From contig NZ_JAHTKI010000007.1 of the NCBI RefSeq assembly GCF_019145475.1, forward strand, positions 62,001 to 126,000: a stretch of DNA of 64,000 bases, given 5' to 3'. The position numbers and the translations under genes are program-made. Positions 19,562 to 30,717 of this stretch are shown here, in pieces; position 1 is the first letter of the stretch, and the number at the start of each line of letters is the position of its first letter. The DNA is from Pseudomonas botevensis (GTDB lineage: Bacteria > Pseudomonadota > Gammaproteobacteria > Pseudomonadales > Pseudomonadaceae). The notes below the pieces were generated by a model. It saw only the letters and a program-made list of their open reading frames with translations. It was not told the origin of the DNA and did not search any database.

Positions 19562-20848
19562 ATGATCGATTCGCGTATCACCTTGCTAGTGTTGTTGTGC
19601 GGGCTCGCCGAAACGGCTGCCGCGAGCGGTTTTCTGGACGACGCCAAGTCCGAAGTGCTGCTGCGCAACTTCTACCTGAGCAACGACTACCGCTCGCCCT
19701 CGCCCACCGGCAAGAACTACAAACAGGAATGGGCTCAAGGGTTTATCGGTACTTTTTCATCCGGATTCACGGACGGAACAATCGGTTTCGGGCTCGATGC
19801 CCACGCCTTTACGGGGCTGAAACTGGACGGCGGCAAGGGTCACTCCGGCACCGGCCTGCTGCCGGTGGACAGTGACGGACGCAGTGAGCACGACTACTCC
19901 AGCGCCGGTGGCGCGCTCAAGCTGAAGGCCTCACGCACCACCCTGGCCTTCGGTGAAATGACCGTGGAAACGCCGGTATTCGACACCTCGGACAAACGCC
20001 TGCAACCGGAATACGCCACGGGTTTCCTGCTCAACAGCCGTGAGATTGAAAACGTGGGGTTGGTCGCCGGGCATTTCACCGCGTTCAAGAACCAGGACAG
20101 TTCATCGGGCAAGGGCGACTTTTATGGCTATGGCGCCAACACCGAGGCCGGCGCCATCAGCTTCATCGGTGCCGATCTGTTCAGCAACAGCCCGGTCGGC
20201 GGCGCGCTGTACGCTTCCGAGCTGAGCGACACTTGGCACCAGTACTACGGCAATCTGCACTTCAAGCAGTCCGGCCTGTTCCTCGATGCCAACCTCTACC
20301 ACACCCGCGACACCGGCCGGGCGCTCGCCGGGGAAATCGACAACACCGCGTTCAGCCTGTCCGGCAAATACACCTTCGGTGCCCATGCAGTGATGCTCGG
20401 CTGGCAGCGGATCAACGGCGACACACCGTTCGACTTCGTCGGAGGCGACTCGATCTACCTGGCCAACTCCATCAAATACGCCGACTTCAACGGCGCCAAC
20501 GAACGCTCCTGGCAAGCCCGCTACGACTTCGACTTCGGCGCACTCGGCATCCCCGGCCTGAACTTCATGACCCGCTACGTCTCCGGCAGCCACATCGATG
20601 GCACCCACGCCCCCAAGGGCGGCGCCTACAACCCGTTCGACCCCGACAGCGGCCAGTATCAGCCGCAGCAAGGTGATGGCGGCAAGCATTGGGAACGCGA
20701 TATTGATTTGCGCTACATCGTCCAGTCGGGTACGGCGAAGGATCTGTCGGTGCAGTTGTCCCACGTTTCGCACCGGGCCAACACGGCTCAGGCAGGGGAT
20801 GACATTGATCGGATTTATGTGGTGATCCAGTATCCGATCGGGTTCTGA
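19562..20848 (+). CDS. OprD-family outer-membrane porin
   Basis: 428 residues with a signal peptide (ITLLVLLCGLAETAAA) and the OprD hallmark at the mature start (SGFLDDAKSEVLLRNFYLSNDYR). Family blocks follow: EWAQGFIGTFSSGFTDGTIGFGLDAHAF, LLPVDSDGRSEHDYS, RTTLAFGEM, and the C-terminal ERDIDLRYIVQSGTAKDLSVQLSHVSHR, ending ...QYPIGF with the terminal Phe needed for outer-membrane assembly. These are 18-strand substrate-specific channels for amino acids or aromatic and other carboxylates. It is divergent from the hydrolase operon, so it may take up that pathway's substrate. OccD versus OccK subgroup was not decided. Confidence 0.92.
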   Translation: MIDSRITLLVLLCGLAETAAASGFLDDAKSEVLLRNFYLSNDYRSPSPTGKNYKQEWAQGFIGTFSSGFTDGTIGFGLDAHAFTGLKLDGGKGHSGTGLLPVDSDGRSEHDYSSAGGALKLKASRTTLAFGEMTVETPVFDTSDKRLQPEYATGFLLNSREIENVGLVAGHFTAFKNQDSSSGKGDFYGYGANTEAGAISFIGADLFSNSPVGGALYASELSDTWHQYYGNLHFKQSGLFLDANLYHTRDTGRALAGEIDNTAFSLSGKYTFGAHAVMLGWQRINGDTPFDFVGGDSIYLANSIKYADFNGANERSWQARYDFDFGALGIPGLNFMTRYVSGSHIDGTHAPKGGAYNPFDPDSGQYQPQQGDGGKHWERDIDLRYIVQSGTAKDLSVQLSHVSHRANTAQAGDDIDRIYVVIQYPIGF

Positions 20849-21029
20849 AGCTGAATCAAAACATGCGGGGAGTACCACGCCACCCGAACATTTTTCGCCC
20901 CGATGCGTTCTTCATTGCGGTCGTGAGCAATGCCTTTGTGCAAAAAGCATCTACGCTTTCAGCACTCATTATTGCCATGGTCGCTATTTTACGATTCGGC
21001 ATTTCAGTCATCTGCCAGGAGTCTGAAAG

Positions 21030-22535
21030 ATGAATGCGCACTTCCAACGCGAAGAATACCCTCGGGGGAGCGTGCCAATAGGTGCCTATGCCCGCTTCGA
21101 TCACCTGGAAGTGGGCGCGAGGGCAAAGACCCTGTTACTTGCCTTTGATCTGGTCGAAAAGAACTGGCTCGATACTCAAGGTAAAACAGATCCGTTGTTC
21201 AGCGACGCCCCTTCCATCTCCGATAACGCATGGAAAATCTGGAATCAGCAAGGGCTACAGAGCACCCACAATCCTTTTGAGTCGATGCCGGTATACCGGC
21301 TCGAACTGGAAATACCTGCCACTCGCGGTTTTTTTGGCCAACCTCCCTTCCAAACCACTCAACCGACATTCACCTTGCGTAGCAATGTTGGTGAGCTGGA
21401 AAGCAAATGGTTTGTACTGGATATTTCCCCTGTTCAAGGTCCAGACACGGAGCCCGCCCGTCTTTACCCGGGACTCTTCGCTGACCCGGTCACGGTGTAT
21501 GTGAAAGGCACGATGCCGACAGGCAAAAAGGGCGAGGCTCTTTCTTCTATTTTTTCCCTTGCCCACTTGCCCTCGCTGTCCACCGCTCAGCTGGAAAGTG
21601 AGCTGTCGGGACTGGACTCTGACTTGTTGGCTGTCTATGACGTCGGACAGGGCAACGCCAATGCCCTGTTATCCACGAAAAAATATGGTGCGCCCGGCGT
21701 GCCGACGCTCTATTACGACTTGGGAGCCGGGGTGTACCGGAATCGCCGCACAACCCCCAAATCGTTGGTGTTTTGCTTTACCGAAAAACCAACAATCCTG
21801 CTGTCCCACTGGGACGCCGATCACTGGGCCGGTGCCTATGCATCCATGATCAAAGGAGCGTACCCCGCGTTGTCGCGCAAATGGATCGCGCCTTTGCAAA
21901 ATGTCGGCCCCGTGCATATCGCTTTTGCCCACGATGTTCTCAAAAACGGCGGAAAGTTTTTCACCTACGCCGACAAAAACATCGGTAGCACTGCGTTGAA
22001 CAACGCAAGGCAAGCAAGATTTACCTTGGGCGATGGGCCGGATCGCAATTGCTCCGGCATCGTCCTCGTTGTGGAAGAGCCAAATCACACTACCGCCAGA
22101 AGCTGGCTGCTCACTGGCGATTGTGACTATGTTCACTTCGTCACACACCTCGTCCCTCTGCCCCCGGTGGCCATGGTCGTACCTCATCACGGAGCGGATC
22201 TCGATCCCGCCACCCCCGTTCCGAAACCACCATCGGATATCACCTACAAGCGGTTGGCGTATTCATTCGGCCACGATAATAGACACGGCCAAACCAATGT
22301 TCGGCATCCAACGGTGAAGGGGGTGTCTTTGCATAACGGCGCAGACTGGGACCATCAATACTGGGATCTGCTCAAGCCAGGGGAAACAGCGCCAGGAGGA
22401 GATGTTCTGGCTACCTGCGAACACTCGCCTGGCGCCTTTCGAGGCGGTGTATTGATTGGCTGGGACGCCTCACCCGCAGTTGCCAAGGCGCCGTGCCAGG
22501 GCCGCAAATGCACCACATCGCTGACGCAGAGTTAG
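21030..22535 (+). CDS. Metallo-beta-lactamase-fold protein (ComEC-like MBL), paired with a patatin
   Basis: 501 residues with AGGAG upstream of the ATG. About 200 N-terminal residues are unrecognised. Then a ComEC/RNase-type MBL domain begins with D204 in DVGQGNANALL. The metal motif is HWDADH (H260, D262, D264, H265), a variant of the usual HxHxDH with Asp at the second histidine position. LLTGDCDY (D364) and VPHHGAD (H386, H387) supply further ligands. There is no signal peptide, so it is probably cytoplasmic. The patatin gene starts 93 bases downstream on the same strand, suggesting a two-gene unit. Function unknown; hydrolysis of a nucleotide, signal molecule or lipid-linked ester is possible. 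Composition is somewhat less GC-rich than the window's core genes. Confidence 0.75.
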   Translation: MNAHFQREEYPRGSVPIGAYARFDHLEVGARAKTLLLAFDLVEKNWLDTQGKTDPLFSDAPSISDNAWKIWNQQGLQSTHNPFESMPVYRLELEIPATRGFFGQPPFQTTQPTFTLRSNVGELESKWFVLDISPVQGPDTEPARLYPGLFADPVTVYVKGTMPTGKKGEALSSIFSLAHLPSLSTAQLESELSGLDSDLLAVYDVGQGNANALLSTKKYGAPGVPTLYYDLGAGVYRNRRTTPKSLVFCFTEKPTILLSHWDADHWAGAYASMIKGAYPALSRKWIAPLQNVGPVHIAFAHDVLKNGGKFFTYADKNIGSTALNNARQARFTLGDGPDRNCSGIVLVVEEPNHTTARSWLLTGDCDYVHFVTHLVPLPPVAMVVPHHGADLDPATPVPKPPSDITYKRLAYSFGHDNRHGQTNVRHPTVKGVSLHNGADWDHQYWDLLKPGETAPGGDVLATCEHSPGAFRGGVLIGWDASPAVAKAPCQGRKCTTSLTQS

Positions 22536-22628
22536 AAATGCCTTGCGGCGCAATCTGCTCGCGCTCGATGCCGGCAGGCTAAACAGAAAAAACAACGCCT
22601 TTTTGTTCAGCCCGCACAGGAGCGCGTG

Positions 22629-24638
22629 ATGAAAAAGTTCTGTGACCTTGTCATGAAGGGCGGGATTACCAGCGGAGTCATTTATCCCAAACTGATTGCG
22701 CGCCTGGCAACGAAATATCAATTCAAAAACATTGGAGGCACCTCGGCGGGTGCCATTGCGGCGGCTGCCTGCGCGGCCGCGCAATATGGCCATCTCAATG
22801 GCAATCCTGCGGCCTTCGACGACCTGAATAACTTGCCCGAACTGCTTGCGCACAAAGATGAACCAAACGAGTCATCCATGTTGTTCAATCTGTTCCAGCC
22901 GGGTGTAAACACGCGCCGCTACTACAACGTGCTGACTCGCGGGTTGAACTTGCAGGCCGGCGACGCGTTGTTATCGATATTGGAGGGAATCGCGGGACTC
23001 TTCGCAGGGACATTGTGCATTGGCCTGCTCTTGGGCAGCCTGCTGTTTCAACCTTTTGTTGCCTCCCTCGCACCTGGCACGAGTTCCGGTGCTGCCGCGT
23101 TGATTTCTCTGGGATTGATGCTGATGGCAGCCGGTTTCATGGCATTTGGAATAACCGGACTGGTCAAGAAACGGATCGGAGCTGTCGCGATATGGACATT
23201 CGTGCTGCCGATTTTGATGACCGTTGTGTTGAAGCTGTCCACCGGGCAAAGCCTGACATGGCACCTGTTCGGTTGCGCACTTGGCATCAGCGTGTTCGCG
23301 CTGATCTTCCTGACGCTGTTGCTGCTATTGATCCTGGCACTGTTTGCCAGCGGGATGCTCAAGGCCTTGCATGGCAATAACTATGGGTTTTGCAGCGGCA
23401 GAACGGCTCCTGATGCGCCCGAACAATCACAGGGTCTGACCGACTGGCTGGCACGCTATCTGAATACTCTGGCGAACCTTCCGTCCAACGGTCGTCCGCT
23501 CACATTCGGCGATCTATGGGGGCACAGTGATCCGCTGAAACCCCGGCTCATCAATCTCGAAGTGACCACCACCGCCATCAGCCAGCAAATGGTCTATGGC
23601 ATCCCATTCCGGGAGAAACTGCCACCGTTTTATTACGATCCACAGGAATGGGCGGCATTGTTCCCCGATAGCGTAATGGCCTACTTGAATGCCAACAGCT
23701 ACCCGATCACGGGATTGCCAGTGCATTCGAGCAGCGGAAAAGTCCTCCGTCAGCTTGCCCGTTCGGCCGACCTGCCCGTCATAGTCGCGGTGCGCATGAG
23801 CCTGAGTTTCCCTTTATTGTTGTCGGCTATCCCTCTGTACGCGATTGACTGGAGCCGAGAGGCGAGTCAGACAAGCAAGCGTGAACAGCAGCCGGTTATT
23901 GCCAATCGTGTCTGGTTTTCCGATGGGGGCATTGGCAGCAACATGCCGCTGCATATGTTCGACACACCTTTACCTGAACACCCGACTTTCGCCATCAACC
24001 TGAAATCCGAGCACCCTGACTACCCCATCCAGACGCCCGAAATTGCCGACAACAGCGGGGGGCGTATCTACCTGCCGATGAACAACACGGGCGGGCTTCA
24101 GCGATTCTGGTTCGAACCCGATGACCAGATGCCGCTCGGTGGACTACTGGGCTTTTTTACAAGCATGCTCAACACCATGCAGAGTTGGCGCGACGAAATC
24201 ATGTTCACTTATCCCGGTTTTCGCGACCGGATCCTGCAGATCAGCGTGCGCCCCTCTGAAGGCGGCCTGAACCTGAACATGCCCGACAGCAGCATTCAGG
24301 CGTTGAGTCGCGCCGGGGAAATGGCAGCGGATCGGCTCATCGATCACTTTCATCCCGATGGAAGTGGCGCCGGCAAGGGCTGGGATAACCATCAACAGAT
24401 CCGTTTGAGAACATTCCTGGGGCTGATTCAACCCGCCAGCACTGCGATGGAGCCCTCACTGGCGAGTGGAGCCTGGAATGCAACGATGACAGGCTATGGC
24501 GCATCGCAGTTGTCGATCGCCAAGGATGTTCTAGCGTTGCTACAACAAATGGGCACACTGCAAGCCAAATATGGTGTGTCACTGGACACGAAAGCGCCAA
24601 AGCCACAACCGCAGCTAAAAGTCAGCCCGAAAATTTGA
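22629..24638 (+). CDS. Patatin-like phospholipase with internal transmembrane block
   Basis: 669 residues from the ATG at 22629 (AGGAG 7 bases upstream). The patatin catalytic parts are all present: oxyanion motif GGITSG at residues 11-16, nucleophile S39 in GTSAG, and the dyad Asp D432 in SDGGIGSN. Between Ser and Asp, about residues 115-255 form a run of four to five strongly hydrophobic segments, so the phospholipase seems built around a membrane anchor. This is unlike soluble patatins such as CapV of CBASS. Linked to an MBL-fold gene immediately upstream. Likely activity is acyl-ester hydrolysis of membrane phospholipid. A role in toxicity, defence or lipid remodelling cannot be decided from sequence. 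Confidence 0.8.
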   Translation: MKKFCDLVMKGGITSGVIYPKLIARLATKYQFKNIGGTSAGAIAAAACAAAQYGHLNGNPAAFDDLNNLPELLAHKDEPNESSMLFNLFQPGVNTRRYYNVLTRGLNLQAGDALLSILEGIAGLFAGTLCIGLLLGSLLFQPFVASLAPGTSSGAAALISLGLMLMAAGFMAFGITGLVKKRIGAVAIWTFVLPILMTVVLKLSTGQSLTWHLFGCALGISVFALIFLTLLLLLILALFASGMLKALHGNNYGFCSGRTAPDAPEQSQGLTDWLARYLNTLANLPSNGRPLTFGDLWGHSDPLKPRLINLEVTTTAISQQMVYGIPFREKLPPFYYDPQEWAALFPDSVMAYLNANSYPITGLPVHSSSGKVLRQLARSADLPVIVAVRMSLSFPLLLSAIPLYAIDWSREASQTSKREQQPVIANRVWFSDGGIGSNMPLHMFDTPLPEHPTFAINLKSEHPDYPIQTPEIADNSGGRIYLPMNNTGGLQRFWFEPDDQMPLGGLLGFFTSMLNTMQSWRDEIMFTYPGFRDRILQISVRPSEGGLNLNMPDSSIQALSRAGEMAADRLIDHFHPDGSGAGKGWDNHQQIRLRTFLGLIQPASTAMEPSLASGAWNATMTGYGASQLSIAKDVLALLQQMGTLQAKYGVSLDTKAPKPQPQLKVSPKI

Positions 24639-24660
24639 AGCAAATTACGGCACTTAGAAA

Positions 24661-24683
24661 AAATCGCCACCCAGTGGCGATTT
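24661..24683. terminator. Hairpin terminator between convergent patatin and nuclease-NTPase genes
   Basis: A 10-bp stem (AAATCGCCAC and its complement) with a 3-base loop, flanked by an A6 run that becomes a T6 tract when read on the minus strand. It probably ends the minus-strand gene and may also serve the patatin gene. Confidence 0.8.
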
Positions 24684-24718
24684 CACGAAGAGAGATGTCG
24701 CAGGAAAATCGATACCGG

Positions 24719-27121
24719 TTACCTAGGCTGAGCACATATGGACTCTTCTGCCAACGCAGGTTGTAAAAAAAGATCCGGGGCGTTCATTTCCAGGACAGGT
24801 AGAACCAGCGTTTCAAGCATGTTTTTTGCCCACATGGACAGCTCCTGCCTTGAGGATTTGGCAAGTTCAAGCAATGCAATATGTACCCGACATAGCAGAG
24901 GGACTGAACCTTTAGCTACGACAGCATCGATAAACACGCGAGAGCGCATCAGATCAAGTTCTAAAAACACCCACAAAGACTGAGTGACTTGCTCAACGAT
25001 ACCCGACTGATAATGAACAACTTGGTCGCCGCTCGCAAACTCATGAATCTTTATAGCTTTTGAATTTTTGCTGCCTATGAGAAATGCCGTTGGAGCCATA
25101 CCAATTTCAAGTAGAACCTCCTCGATACTCAACAATGCATCTTTTTGCCCCGCCCGTACTTCAAGCTCCACCAAATAAGACAAAACCTCCCACGGCGCAA
25201 AGTCGCCAACCATATTGCTTAATGTGTATTTCCCTCGAACAATTTTTGGCGGCTGGCCTTTCACCAATAATTCGAATACATCTTTTTCCATCATGCGCAA
25301 TCTGATCGGAAGGCCATTCTCGTGAAACAACGTAAACTCTTTCCCCATCTTTGGTTCGTGAGACATCGGTTTTACAGCCATAAACCAGGAAATAACTCTC
25401 CGTATTAAAACACGCTTTTCGAAACCATCATCCCACAATGCCTGAGCAACTATTATTCCCCCGAGAAAAATATGCTCAACTGCCCCGACCAGCCAAGATC
25501 TGAGCGAATCCTCAGAATACTTAAAGTCCAATATATTAATTTTAACATGCTTCGAAATTTCGCTTGCCAGCAAGGCGGGCTGCCGTACGTAATAAACAAA
25601 CTCATCTGTCACATAGTGCCGAATTTTATTGAGATAGCCATATTCAACAAGATACTCCACGCTCGACTCATCCAGATGCTGGAGTATGGTTTTTTTTCGG
25701 ATGACAGGAGTCAGATTAAACTCGTCTTTCAGTGTCGCATGGCGCGTATCGTCCTGAGACTCCTTGACACTCGCAGTTGCGAGCGATTTGAAAAGCTCAC
25801 AAAGCTCTTCATCGGCGAACCGCTCACGGGCATACTTTATAAGGTTAACGTTGGGTATCGGGGCGATGAACACCGTGGATTCTGAAGCAGCGGCTGACAT
25901 ACCACTCAACGCAGCCGCAGACACGGATCGAATTATCCAGGGCTGCCTGTACTCGTTACTAAACTGCCCGCCCTGAACAAACTGCAGACGATGCCGTTTT
26001 AATAGGCTTTTGACATTCTCAAACTCAACATCACTGAGTGGCGAGAGTTCCACCGTCTGTACTCTTCGCCCGATCGTCGTAGCGTTTCGACCTTTATCCA
26101 TGGACAGTCTGGCGGCAACGGAATTATCCAGCGCAATCACCAACTTCAACCGAGGGCCAAACGCCTTGCTTGAGAGCTCCTTGATTTCTTTTTGAATTTC
26201 TTTTGAGTCACTACTCAAACCATCAATAGCCAAGATCAATTCCGGCCCATCCGACCTAGATAATCGCTTGAGCCATGAACGTGCCTCAGCCTGTTGCAAA
26301 GGCCAGTTAAGAGAATCTTCGAGCGTATCAACGATAGCTTGAATAACACTACAATCGCCATCATTGTTTACATACAGAACAGCCCTCTTTCCACTATTTT
26401 CTTCTCGGATGCACAAGTCACGCAAAACACTGCTTTTTCCAGCAAGAGAACTGCCCGCTACAAAGATAAGGTTATGGCCTTCGTCCAACTTTTCAATAAC
26501 CTCAGAAGTTGCTTCGCGCCTAATTAGAAAATCAACAGCAAATGGCTGAGTCAGCTCATCAAGTTCACCTGTCAACTCTTGAAGTGTTGACTCCGTGGTC
26601 TGCCGGATAGCCTGCATCCATACATCCGGATTTGTCCCCATCAATGTATTTACCGCAAACTCCATATCCGAGCTTGCCGCCTTCATCGCACTTTCCATCA
26701 GTTTTTTTAGCAAATTCTCATTTACTTCTACGGCGTCCCATGGCTGTCCTGTTCGGGTCTCAAGAAACCTGCAATCTTCTCCATTCGTGACCACTACAAG
26801 CGGAGCCGAAGGATGCATCGCACGCGCGTACGACATGCCTTGAATGCCATCTTCTTCACGAAGATCGACACCGGGGCGTTTTAACTCGAGAACAGCAAGA
26901 GGTATGTCCCCCGAAAACAATACGACATCGGCGATAGATTGCGCCGAAGTCGGTTGAGCCCCGTCAATCTCAATCGTTTTGTGCCCGAAGTTGAACTTGA
27001 ATCTGATTTGATGCTGAATGGAGCCCTCAGGCAGATTAAAAAACACGCGTTTGATAGTCGCGCGTATTTTTGCTTCCAGTTCTGCTTCTGTAGGAGATTG
27101 AGTTAATTTCGTGACACTCAT
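24719..27121 (-). CDS. HsdR-N-like nuclease domain fused to a STAND-like P-loop NTPase
   Basis: 800 residues. Residues 1-160 look like the N-terminal nuclease domain of type I restriction R subunits and relatives: an early helix with E18, D65 in IADVVLFSG and the E79-x-K81 pair in LAVLELKRPG, followed by QGMSYARAM. Residues ~195-400 are a P-loop ATPase: Walker A GSSLAGKSS (223-231), Walker B LILAID (295-300) and LKLVIALD. The remaining ~400 residues are helical and unrecognised, possibly a sensor. There are no helicase motifs and no HsdM or HsdS genes nearby, so this is not a type I system. The gene is clearly AT-richer than its neighbours (ATA, TTA and AAA codons abound), suggesting transfer. 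The architecture resembles nuclease-STAND defence proteins such as Avs but is shorter; that link is inference. Confidence 0.72.
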   Translation of the reverse strand: MSVTKLTQSPTEAELEAKIRATIKRVFFNLPEGSIQHQIRFKFNFGHKTIEIDGAQPTSAQSIADVVLFSGDIPLAVLELKRPGVDLREEDGIQGMSYARAMHPSAPLVVVTNGEDCRFLETRTGQPWDAVEVNENLLKKLMESAMKAASSDMEFAVNTLMGTNPDVWMQAIRQTTESTLQELTGELDELTQPFAVDFLIRREATSEVIEKLDEGHNLIFVAGSSLAGKSSVLRDLCIREENSGKRAVLYVNNDGDCSVIQAIVDTLEDSLNWPLQQAEARSWLKRLSRSDGPELILAIDGLSSDSKEIQKEIKELSSKAFGPRLKLVIALDNSVAARLSMDKGRNATTIGRRVQTVELSPLSDVEFENVKSLLKRHRLQFVQGGQFSNEYRQPWIIRSVSAAALSGMSAAASESTVFIAPIPNVNLIKYARERFADEELCELFKSLATASVKESQDDTRHATLKDEFNLTPVIRKKTILQHLDESSVEYLVEYGYLNKIRHYVTDEFVYYVRQPALLASEISKHVKINILDFKYSEDSLRSWLVGAVEHIFLGGIIVAQALWDDGFEKRVLIRRVISWFMAVKPMSHEPKMGKEFTLFHENGLPIRLRMMEKDVFELLVKGQPPKIVRGKYTLSNMVGDFAPWEVLSYLVELEVRAGQKDALLSIEEVLLEIGMAPTAFLIGSKNSKAIKIHEFASGDQVVHYQSGIVEQVTQSLWVFLELDLMRSRVFIDAVVAKGSVPLLCRVHIALLELAKSSRQELSMWAKNMLETLVLPVLEMNAPDLFLQPALAEESICAQPR

Positions 27122-27240
27122 TGCTTAAACGCATCCCTGACTCGAATTTTTCAGCGATCCTATCAAAACAACATTTATGGAACGAGCAGCCAGATGGGTC
27201 ATCCGCTCAACGCGTGTGCCCGTCACTTGTTTGTGGAAAC

Positions 27241-27336
27241 TGGCGGAAGGCAGCCGGAGTCGAACCTGCCCAGGAACGGATGCCGTCCCCAACCGGGTTT
27301 GAAGCCCGGCCGCGCCACCGGGCGCGATTGCCTTCC
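27241..27336 (-). tRNA. selC: tRNA-Sec (UCA anticodon)
   Basis: Reading the minus strand from 27336, GGAAGGCAATCGCGCCCGG begins a 96-base tRNA including an encoded 3' CCA. The long acceptor arm (GGAAGGC...GCCTTCC), the anticodon loop CTTCAAA with TCA at 27300-27302, the extended variable arm and the GGTTCGACTCC T-arm are those of bacterial selenocysteine tRNA. It starts 6 bases after the selB stop on the same strand, so it can be co-transcribed with selA and selB. selC is a known integration hotspot, and the AT-rich gene at 24719-27121 lies on its 3' side. Confidence 0.96.
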
Positions 27337-27342
27337 TTGAAC

Positions 27343-29255
<1,913 letters not shown>

Positions 29256-29259
<4 letters not shown>

Positions 29260-30668
29260 CCGGGCACCTGCAATTGCTCGAGCTGGGCCAGCCACGCTGG
29301 CTCGTCATCGAGTTGGCGCAGATCCAGCCACAAGGCGTCATTGTCGATGCGCCCGAGCACCGGAATCGGCAAGGCCCGCAGCGCCGCTTCCAGATTGAGC
29401 AGGCAACGCCCACGTAGGCGCTTGGGGACCTGTGGTCGCAAGCACAGCGCCGCACTCGGCAGGCGCGCCACCGGTTGGCTGCCGCTGCCGATCATGCCCA
29501 ATGCGTCTACCGCGCTGACACTCCAGGGTTCGCCCACGGTCTGCGCCAGCACCGGTTGCAAGCGCCGAGCTTGCGCGAGAATGTCCGCCTGCGGCCGCGT
29601 CAGCAGGCGCAGGCTCGGCAGACGCTCGGCCAGACGATCCGGATCGCGGTACAAGCCCAGCACCGCCTCAAGCGCGGCGAGGGTCAACTTGTCCACGCGC
29701 AACGCGCGTTTCAGCGGATTCTTCTTGATCTTCGTGATCAGTTCTTTGCGCCCGACAATCAACCCGGCCTGCGGCCCGCCCAGCAATTTGTCGCCGCTGA
29801 AAGTGACGATATCGGCGCCATCGAGCAACGCCTGCCGCACTGTCGGCTCCGCCGGCAAGCCCCAGCGCGTCAGGTCCAGCAGACTGCCGCTGCCCAGGTC
29901 TTCGAGCAGCGGCAGACCATGGCGGTGCGCCAGATCGGCCAGTTCGGCAGTCGGTACGCGGGCGGTAAACCCTTCGATGCTGTAGTTGCTCGCATGCACG
30001 CGCATGATCAGACCGCTGCGCGGGCTGATCGCCGCCTCGTAATCGCGGGCATGGGTGCGATTGGTGGTGCCGACTTCATGCAGGCGCACGCCGGCGCGGG
30101 CCATGATGTCGGGGATGCGGAACGCGCCGCCGATTTCGATCAGCTCGCCCCGGGAAATGATGCCTTCCTTGCGCGCGCCGAGGCTGTTGAGAGTCAGCAG
30201 CACTGCGGCGGCATTGTTGTTGACCACGGTCACCGCTTCGGCGCCGGTCAGCTCGCGGATCAGGCCTTCGATCAGATCGTCGCGGTCGCCACGCTTGCCG
30301 CTCGCCAGATCGAACTCCAGGTTCAGCGGATAACGCGCGGCCATTTGCACCGCATCGATGGCCTCCTCCGGCAACAACGCGCGACCGAGATTGGTGTGCA
30401 GCACCGTGCCAGTGAGGTTGAACACCCGCCGCACCTGGCTGCGCTGCTGGAACGCCAGGCGCTCACCGGCACGACCGGCCAGCGCTTCGGGGCTGATTTC
30501 GATGGGCGCCAGTTGCCCGGCCACCACTGCATCACGCAAGTCATCGAGCAACTGACGCAGACACGCGAGCAAGGCCTCGCGCCCATAGCGCTCGGCCAAC
30601 GGCTGGCACGCGGCGTGCCGCAACAGACTGTCGAGGGATGGCAAGCGCAGGGCGACACTCACAGACAT
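29256..30668 (-). CDS. selA: L-seryl-tRNA(Sec) selenium transferase SelA
   Basis: 470 residues from the ATG at 30668 (GGGAG upstream). The PLP lysine lies in [41 protein letters not shown] and [18 protein letters not shown] are family signatures. SelA converts seryl-tRNA(Sec) to selenocysteinyl-tRNA with selenophosphate. It lies 49 bases downstream of fdhE and overlaps selB by four bases. selD, which makes selenophosphate, is not in the window. Confidence 0.96.
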
Positions 30669-30717
30669 CGGGCACTCCCGGAAACAAAAGACTGTCCGGC
30701 GAGTGTAGACGCTGCAT

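Noticed and set aside
24719..27121. Type I restriction-modification system
   Set aside because: Only an HsdR-N-like domain is present. Helicase motifs, HsdM and HsdS are absent from the gene and the surroundings.
20849..27340. Integrated prophage or mobile island with attachment repeats
   Set aside because: No integrase, transposase or phage genes, and no second copy of the selC 3' end found by eye.
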